Shown here: in pieces, positions 12,191-15,956 of the stretch
How the letters are laid out: each line of letters starts with the position of its first letter
How positions within the stretch are numbered: the stretch's first letter is position 1
Origin: Actinomycetota bacterium
GTDB taxonomy: Bacteria > Actinomycetota > Acidimicrobiia > Acidimicrobiales > JACDEA01
Length of the DNA: 15,956 nt
Reading direction: 5' to 3'
Assembly: GCA_013816725.1 (NCBI GenBank)
Contig: JACDEA010000014.1
Span: 1-15,956, forward strand
The notes under the pieces: model-generated
What the model saw: the letters and a program-made list of their open reading frames with translations, nothing else
Told to the model about the DNA's origin: nothing
Databases searched by the model: none
Program-made: the position numbers and the translations under genes

Positions 12191-13162
12191 ATGCTGCCGA
12201 TCGCGGTCGACGCCATGGGGGGCGACAACGCCCCTCGCGAGATCGTGGCCGGGGCGACCACGGCGGTCACCGACCACGGCATCCCGGTGATGTTGGTGGG
12301 CCGGCCGGAGGCGATCGGCGCCACCGACCTGGAGGTCATCGCCGCCTCGGAGGTCATCGAGATGGACGACGACCCTGGCCAGGGCGTTCGTCGTAAGAAG
12401 GACAGCTCGCTGGTCCGAGCCGCCGAGGCGGTCCGCGACGGCAGGGCCAGCGCGATGGTCAGCGCCGGCAACACCGGGGCGACGATGGCCAGCGCCCTGC
12501 TGCGGATGGGGCGGCTTCCCGGCGTGGCTCGCCCGGCCATCGCCACCCCCATACCGGTACCGGGCGGGTCGCCCACCGTCCTGCTCGACGCCGGTGCCAA
12601 CGCCGAGTGCTCGGCGGAGTGGCTCGTGCAGTTCGCCCAGATGGGCTCGGCCTTCTCCCGCCAGCGTTTCGGCGTCGACAAACCCCGGGTCGCCCTCCTG
12701 TCGATCGGCGAGGAGGACACCAAGGGGTCGAACCTGGTGAAGGAAGCGCACGCGCTGCTGCGCGACGCCCCCGGCATCGACTTCATCGGCAATGTCGAGG
12801 GTCGCGACCTCATGAGCGACGCGGCCGATGTGGTCGTGGCCGACGGCTTCACCGGCAACGTGGCGCTCAAGACCCTGGAGGGCGGCATCAAGTTCATCGT
12901 CAACGCGGTGCTCGGGGCGATGATGGCGTCGGACGAGGCCAGGGAAGCGGCCAAAGTGCTCATGCCTGCGCTGGCGCCCCTTGCCGAGGATCTCGACCCC
13001 GACACGCACGGCGGCGCCATGCTGCTGGGCGTCAACGGCGTCTGCATCATCGGTCACGGTTCGAGTTCGGCCCGAGCGGTCGTCAACGCGGTGCGGGTTG
13101 CTCGCGACATGGTCGAGACCGACCTCGTGGGGCAGGTCGCCGCCGCCGTCTCCGCCGGCTGA
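12191..13162 (+). CDS. plsX: Phosphate acyltransferase PlsX
   Basis: PlsX converts acyl-ACP to acyl-phosphate, the donor for PlsY in the first step of phospholipid synthesis; it is a peripheral membrane protein. The 323-residue length is usual. Signatures are MLPIAVDAMGGDNAP (1-15), VSAGNTGATMASALLRMGRL (~90-109, nucleotide/acyl-phosphate loop), VLLDAGANAEC, LLSIGEEDTKGSNLVKEAH (174-192), NVEGRDLMSDAADVVVADGF (~201-220) and TGNVALKTLEGG. The C-terminus holds GGAMLLGVNGVCIIGHGSS. ATG 12191 is preceded by AGGA at 12185-12188 and lies 20 nt after rpmF. A 96-nt gap to acpP contains a possible promoter. Confidence 0.96.
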   Translation: MLPIAVDAMGGDNAPREIVAGATTAVTDHGIPVMLVGRPEAIGATDLEVIAASEVIEMDDDPGQGVRRKKDSSLVRAAEAVRDGRASAMVSAGNTGATMASALLRMGRLPGVARPAIATPIPVPGGSPTVLLDAGANAECSAEWLVQFAQMGSAFSRQRFGVDKPRVALLSIGEEDTKGSNLVKEAHALLRDAPGIDFIGNVEGRDLMSDAADVVVADGFTGNVALKTLEGGIKFIVNAVLGAMMASDEAREAAKVLMPALAPLAEDLDPDTHGGAMLLGVNGVCIIGHGSSSARAVVNAVRVARDMVETDLVGQVAAAVSAG

Positions 13163-13180
13163 CGGCCCCGTCGCACGACG

Positions 13181-13213
13181 TTCACAAGCGTACAAACCGC
13201 CCGGTGGTAGTCT
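13181..13213 (+). promoter_or_regulatory. Weak candidate promoter upstream of acpP
   Basis: TTCACA at 13181-13186 and TAGTCT at 13208-13213 resemble -35 and -10 boxes. The spacer is 21 nt, longer than normal, so the pairing is doubtful; TAGTCT alone may be an extended -10 (GGTAGTCT). The gap between plsX and acpP is the only one of ~100 nt inside the housekeeping run before smc, so extra transcription of the abundant ACP would make sense. Confidence 0.25.
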
Positions 13214-13258
13214 GGTCCGGCGAAACTCGCCCCGCAGGAGCCCCGTCTAGGAGACGCA

Positions 13259-13558
13259 GTGCCCGCAGAAACGCATGTTGAGGGGGGCCCGATGGACCGT
13301 CAGCAGGTCTTTGAGCTCATCCGTGACCGCCTGGCCGACATCCTCGAGATCGACCCGGGCGGCATCGCCGAGGGTGCGTCGTTCAACGAGGACCTCGCCG
13401 CCGACTCCTTGGCCCTGATCGAGCTGGTCGAGGCGCTCGAAGAGGAGCTGGGCGAGCGGTCGGTGGGGTTCCGCATCGAAGACGAGGACCTCGAGGACCT
13501 GAAAACCGTTCGGGACGCTGTCGACTACGTCGTGGCCAAGCTGGAGCGCGCTAGCTGA
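13259..13558 (+). CDS. acpP: Acyl carrier protein
   Basis: ACP carries growing fatty-acyl chains on a phosphopantetheine arm; its partners include the PlsX encoded upstream. The fold is four-helix and acidic. The attachment Ser lies in DLAADSLALIELVEALEEEL, at residue 50 from GTG 13259 or 39 from ATG 13292. EDEDLEDLKTVRDAVDYV is the typical end of helix III and IV. Two starts are possible: GTG 13259 with AGGAG five nt upstream (99 aa), or ATG 13292 with GAGG eight nt upstream (88 aa). The shorter one agrees better with ordinary ACP length (~80 aa); the longer adds PAETHVEGGP. An insertion of VGFR between EERS and IED-like residues resembles actinobacterial ACPs. Its stop overlaps the rnc start. 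Confidence 0.93.
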   Translation: MPAETHVEGGPMDRQQVFELIRDRLADILEIDPGGIAEGASFNEDLAADSLALIELVEALEEELGERSVGFRIEDEDLEDLKTVRDAVDYVVAKLERAS

Positions 13559-14271
13559 GCAGCGGCCGCGAGCTCGAGGCGCTGGCCGAGCGCCTGGGCT
13601 GGGCGTACACCGATCCCGCCCTTCTGAGCCAGGCCGTCGCCCACCGTTCGTGGTGCGCTGAGGTCGGCGCGACCCGGTCCAACGAGCGCCTGGAGTTCTT
13701 GGGCGACGCCGTGCTCGGCCTGATCGTGACCGACCACATCTTCCGCGCGTTCCCCGACCTGCCCGAGGGCGAGCTGGCCAAGGTGCGAGCGTCGGTCGTG
13801 AACTCCTCGGCGCTGGCCGAGGTGGCGGCGTCGCTCGACCTGGGCGTCGCCCTGTTCCTGGGCAAGGGCGAGGACGCGTCGGGCGGGCGCGAGAAGCCGT
13901 CGATTCTGGCCGACGCCCTCGAGGCGCTGATCGGCGCGGTCTACATGGACCGTGGCTGGGACGGCGCCGCCGACGTCGTCATGCGGCTGTTCGGCGAGCG
14001 GATGACCGAGGCGGCGGCGGGGCCCGGCGGCCAGGACTACAAGACCCGTCTCCAGGAGCTGTCGGCCCGCGTCCTCGAGGAACTGCCCCATTACGTCGTG
14101 CTGGCCGAAGGGCCCGACCACGCCAAGCAGTTCCACGCCACGGTCTATCTGGGCGCCGAGCCCCGGGGCGCGGGCGAGGGCCGATCGAAGAAGCAGGCCG
14201 AGCAGGCCGCGGCTCGCGTCGCGTGGGAGCGGCTGGCCGCCGAGATGGGCCAGCTCGAGGGGGCGAGCTGA
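13555..14271 (+). CDS. rnc: Ribonuclease III
   Basis: RNase III cuts double-stranded RNA, processing rRNA precursors and some mRNAs; it acts as a dimer with Mg2+. The catalytic domain has LAERLGWAYTDPALLSQAVAHRS (10-32), the signature NERLEFLGDAVLG (43-55) and DALEALIGAVYMDRGW. The C-terminal dsRNA-binding domain runs from DYKTRLQELSARVL to SKKQAEQAAARVAWERL. The 238-residue length is normal. The in-frame codon before 13555 is TAG, and no ATG, GTG or TTG exists between it and the TTG at 13699, which lies inside the signature motif. The start is therefore taken as CTG 13555, overlapping the acpP stop (CTGA) with TGGAG eight nt upstream. The TGA overlaps the mutM ATG. Confidence 0.93.
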   Translation: MSSGRELEALAERLGWAYTDPALLSQAVAHRSWCAEVGATRSNERLEFLGDAVLGLIVTDHIFRAFPDLPEGELAKVRASVVNSSALAEVAASLDLGVALFLGKGEDASGGREKPSILADALEALIGAVYMDRGWDGAADVVMRLFGERMTEAAAGPGGQDYKTRLQELSARVLEELPHYVVLAEGPDHAKQFHATVYLGAEPRGAGEGRSKKQAEQAAARVAWERLAAEMGQLEGAS

Positions 14272-15110
14272 TGCCGGAACTACCCGAGGTCGAGACCATG
14301 CGCCGCGACCTCGACAAGGAGGTCGTCGGCAGGCGGGTGAAGTCCGTGGAGGCCACCGGCCTGCGCACGATCCGTCGCCACAAGACCAAGAAGAACTTCA
14401 CCAGCAAGCTCGAGGGCCGCAAGATCACCGGCGTCGAGCGCAAGGGCAAGTACCTGCTGCTCAAGCTGGACGACGGCAACCTCCTCGTCGTCCACCTGGG
14501 TATGAGCGGGCAGCTCCTGCGGGCCAAGAGCGCCAAAGAGCCCACGCTCAAGCACACCCACGTCGTGCTCAACTTCACCCAGGGCGGCCAGCTCCGCTAC
14601 GTCGATCCCCGCACGTTCGGCGAGCTGTTCGTCACCCAGCCCGACGAGCTGGCCCACGAGGTCCCCGAGCTGGCCCATCTGGGTTTCGACCCGCTCGAGG
14701 ACGTCATGAGCTGGACCAAGTTCGGCGACATGCTGCACGAGAAAAAAACGAAGCTGAAGCCGCTGCTGATGGACCAGCGGTTCCTGGCCGGCATCGGCAA
14801 CATCTACGCCGACGAGATCCTCTTCGCCGCCGGCCTCCGCTACGACCGCGACTCCAACTCGCTCACCGCCCAGGAGATCCGCCGGCTCTATCGGGCCATG
14901 GTCGAGACGCTCCAGGACGCCATCAAGCACCGTGGCTCGTCGTTGGCCGACGAGCAGTACCGCGACATCTTCGGCGAGGTCGGCGACTTCCAGAGCCAGC
15001 ACAAGGTGTACGACCGCGAAGGCGAGCCCTGCCGGCGCTGCCGCAGCCCCATCGCCCGGGTCAAGACCGGCGGCCGCAGTTCCTTCCTGTGCGAGCAGTG
15101 CCAGGTCTAG
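14271..15110 (+). CDS. mutM: Formamidopyrimidine-DNA glycosylase (Fpg/MutM)
   Basis: MutM removes 8-oxoguanine and formamidopyrimidines and nicks the abasic site in base-excision repair. The 279-residue protein begins MPELPEVETMRRDL: after Met removal Pro1 is the Schiff-base nucleophile and Glu2 the acid. ERKGKYLLLKLDDGNLLVVH (~60-80) carries the conserved Lys57-equivalent. LGMSGQL and YVDPRTFGEL are family marks. The helix-two-turn-helix is in LLMDQRFLAGIGNIYADEIL. The C-terminal zinc finger has Cys254, Cys257, Cys274 and Cys277 with a DNA-contacting Arg (GGRSS). ATG 14271 overlaps the rnc stop (TGATG). The rnc-mutM-smc order is common in actinobacteria. An inverted repeat follows the stop. 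Confidence 0.97.
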   Translation: MPELPEVETMRRDLDKEVVGRRVKSVEATGLRTIRRHKTKKNFTSKLEGRKITGVERKGKYLLLKLDDGNLLVVHLGMSGQLLRAKSAKEPTLKHTHVVLNFTQGGQLRYVDPRTFGELFVTQPDELAHEVPELAHLGFDPLEDVMSWTKFGDMLHEKKTKLKPLLMDQRFLAGIGNIYADEILFAAGLRYDRDSNSLTAQEIRRLYRAMVETLQDAIKHRGSSLADEQYRDIFGEVGDFQSQHKVYDREGEPCRRCRSPIARVKTGGRSSFLCEQCQV

Positions 15111-15123
15111 CCGGCCGAACCGC

Positions 15124-15178
15124 CCGAACTGCCAGGTGAATCGCACGACATGTGCGTGCGTTCTGCCTGGCAGTTCGG
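15124..15178 (+). terminator. Long inverted repeat between mutM and smc
   Basis: CCGAACTGCCAGG (15124-15136) is exactly reverse-complementary to 15166-15178, a 13-bp perfect stem. Inside, GAA/TTC and CGCAC/GTGCG (15142-15146 and 15152-15156) can extend the hairpin. No T-run follows, so it is not a standard intrinsic terminator; Rho-independent stops without U-tracts do occur in high-GC actinobacteria. It could equally be a repetitive extragenic palindrome or an mRNA-stability element. The stem is observed, the role is not. Confidence 0.55.
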
Positions 15179-15221
15179 CATCCGCGCTCTAGCGGTTAGG
15201 CATCGGTAGGTTGCCTTTGCT

Positions 15222-15956
15222 GTGTTTCTGAAGTCGCTCACGCTGAAGGGGTTCAAGTCCTTCGCCGAGACCACCACCCTCGAATTCGAGCCGGGGATCA
15301 CCGTGGTCGTCGGCCCCAACGGCAGCGGGAAGTCCAACGTCGTCGACGCGGTGGCGTGGGTGCTGGGCGCCCAGGGGCCCCGCACGGTGCGGTCCTCGAA
15401 GATGGAGGACGTGATCTTCGCCGGGTCGGCCAAGCGGCCGGCGCTGGGCCGAGCCGAGGTCGCGCTCACCATCGACAACACCGCCGGCCTGCTCCCCATC
15501 GGCTTCTCCGAGGTCACGCTCACCCGCACGTTGTTCCGCAGCTCGGGTGAGAGCGAATACGCCATCAACGGCGTGCCCTGCCGCCTGCTCGACATCCAAG
15601 AGCTGTTGTCCGACAGCGGCGTCGGTCGCCAGCAACACGTGATCGTGTCGCAGGGTCAGCTCGACGCCGTCCTCGACGCCCGTCCCGAGGATCGCCGGCT
15701 CGTCATCGAGGAAGCCGCCGGCGTGCTCAAGTACCGGCGCCGCCGCGAGAAGGCGCAGCGTCGACTCGATTCCACCGAGACCAATCTCGTGCGCCTCCAG
15801 GACCTGCTGCGCGAGGTCCGCCGTCAGCTGCGGCCCCTGGAGCGCCAAGCCGACGCCGCCCGCCGCCACGACAGCCTGGCCGCCGAAATGCACGCGCTGC
15901 GCGTCCACCTGGGTGGACGCGAGATCGCCGGGCTGCGGGCCCGGCTGGCGGCGGCC
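15222..15956 (+). CDS. smc: Chromosome segregation protein SMC, N-terminal part (3' end outside window)
   Basis: SMC dimers with ScpA and ScpB condense and segregate the chromosome. Only the first 245 codons are present. MFLKSLTLKGFKSFAETTTL is the conserved beginning, Walker A GPNGSGKSN is at residues 31-39, followed by VVDAVAWVLGAQGPRTVRSSKMEDVIFAGS. The Q-loop region and coiled-coil entry are GVGRQQHVIVSQGQLDAVLDARPEDRRLVIEEAAGV, then KYRRRREKAQRRLDSTETNL starts the long coiled coil. Start GTG 15222 is fixed by the conserved N-terminus and has no ribosome-binding site. TAGGTT at 15207-15212 could be a -10 box giving a nearly leaderless mRNA. It lies 111 nt after mutM, across the inverted repeat. 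Confidence 0.95.
   Translation, partial: MFLKSLTLKGFKSFAETTTLEFEPGITVVVGPNGSGKSNVVDAVAWVLGAQGPRTVRSSKMEDVIFAGSAKRPALGRAEVALTIDNTAGLLPIGFSEVTLTRTLFRSSGESEYAINGVPCRLLDIQELLSDSGVGRQQHVIVSQGQLDAVLDARPEDRRLVIEEAAGVLKYRRRREKAQRRLDSTETNLVRLQDLLREVRRQLRPLERQADAARRHDSLAAEMHALRVHLGGREIAGLRARLAAA

Noticed and set aside
11272..13050. 592-aa minus-strand ORF
   Set aside because: Shadow of DUF177, rpmF and plsX, which are all recognisable on the + strand.

Overview
The window is high-GC actinobacterial DNA, most likely from the Acidimicrobiia or a close relative. The evidence is the gene order sepIVA-like / DUF177 / rpmF / plsX / acpP / rnc / mutM / smc, a WhiB-type sequence, Thr/Ser/Pro-rich linkers in the secreted proteins, and start sites that look leaderless with TAGGGT-type -10 boxes. 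No RNA gene, CRISPR array or recognisable transposase or integrase was seen.

Layout. Positions 1-779 hold the 3' end of recG. Positions 759-4575 are a small accessory segment bounded by a 35-bp direct repeat with one mismatch. One copy forms the last codons of recG and the other lies over the first codons of a nucleotidyltransferase gene. Inside are three tightly overlapping ORFs of unknown function, a frameshifted whiB, a secreted RTX-repeat protein, a GNAT acetyltransferase flanked by a second, 31-bp repeat, and a broken HTH (excisionase/AlpA-like) gene next to the right boundary. It reads as a decayed site-specific integration or a recombination scar, with no recombinase left.

Positions 4567-8919 hold a sugar-nucleotidyltransferase-like gene, a Nudix hydrolase and a complete four-gene polar amino-acid ABC importer (ATPase, lipoprotein binding protein, two permeases). 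A convergent HSL-type esterase lies at 8924-9862.

Positions 9889-15956 are a compact housekeeping run on the + strand: rsmD, coaD, a SepIVA-like coiled-coil protein, DUF177, rpmF, plsX, acpP, rnc, mutM and the 5' part of smc. Several of these overlap by 1-4 nt, which points to translational coupling. The run links 16S rRNA methylation, CoA and acyl-carrier supply for lipid synthesis, septal/elongation growth, RNA processing, DNA repair and chromosome condensation. rnc has no ATG, GTG or TTG upstream of its conserved core and seems to start at a CTG overlapping the acpP stop.

No clearly new multi-gene system is evident. The best leads are the repeat-bounded segment, its three orphan coupled ORFs, the two broken regulators, and the CTG start of rnc.
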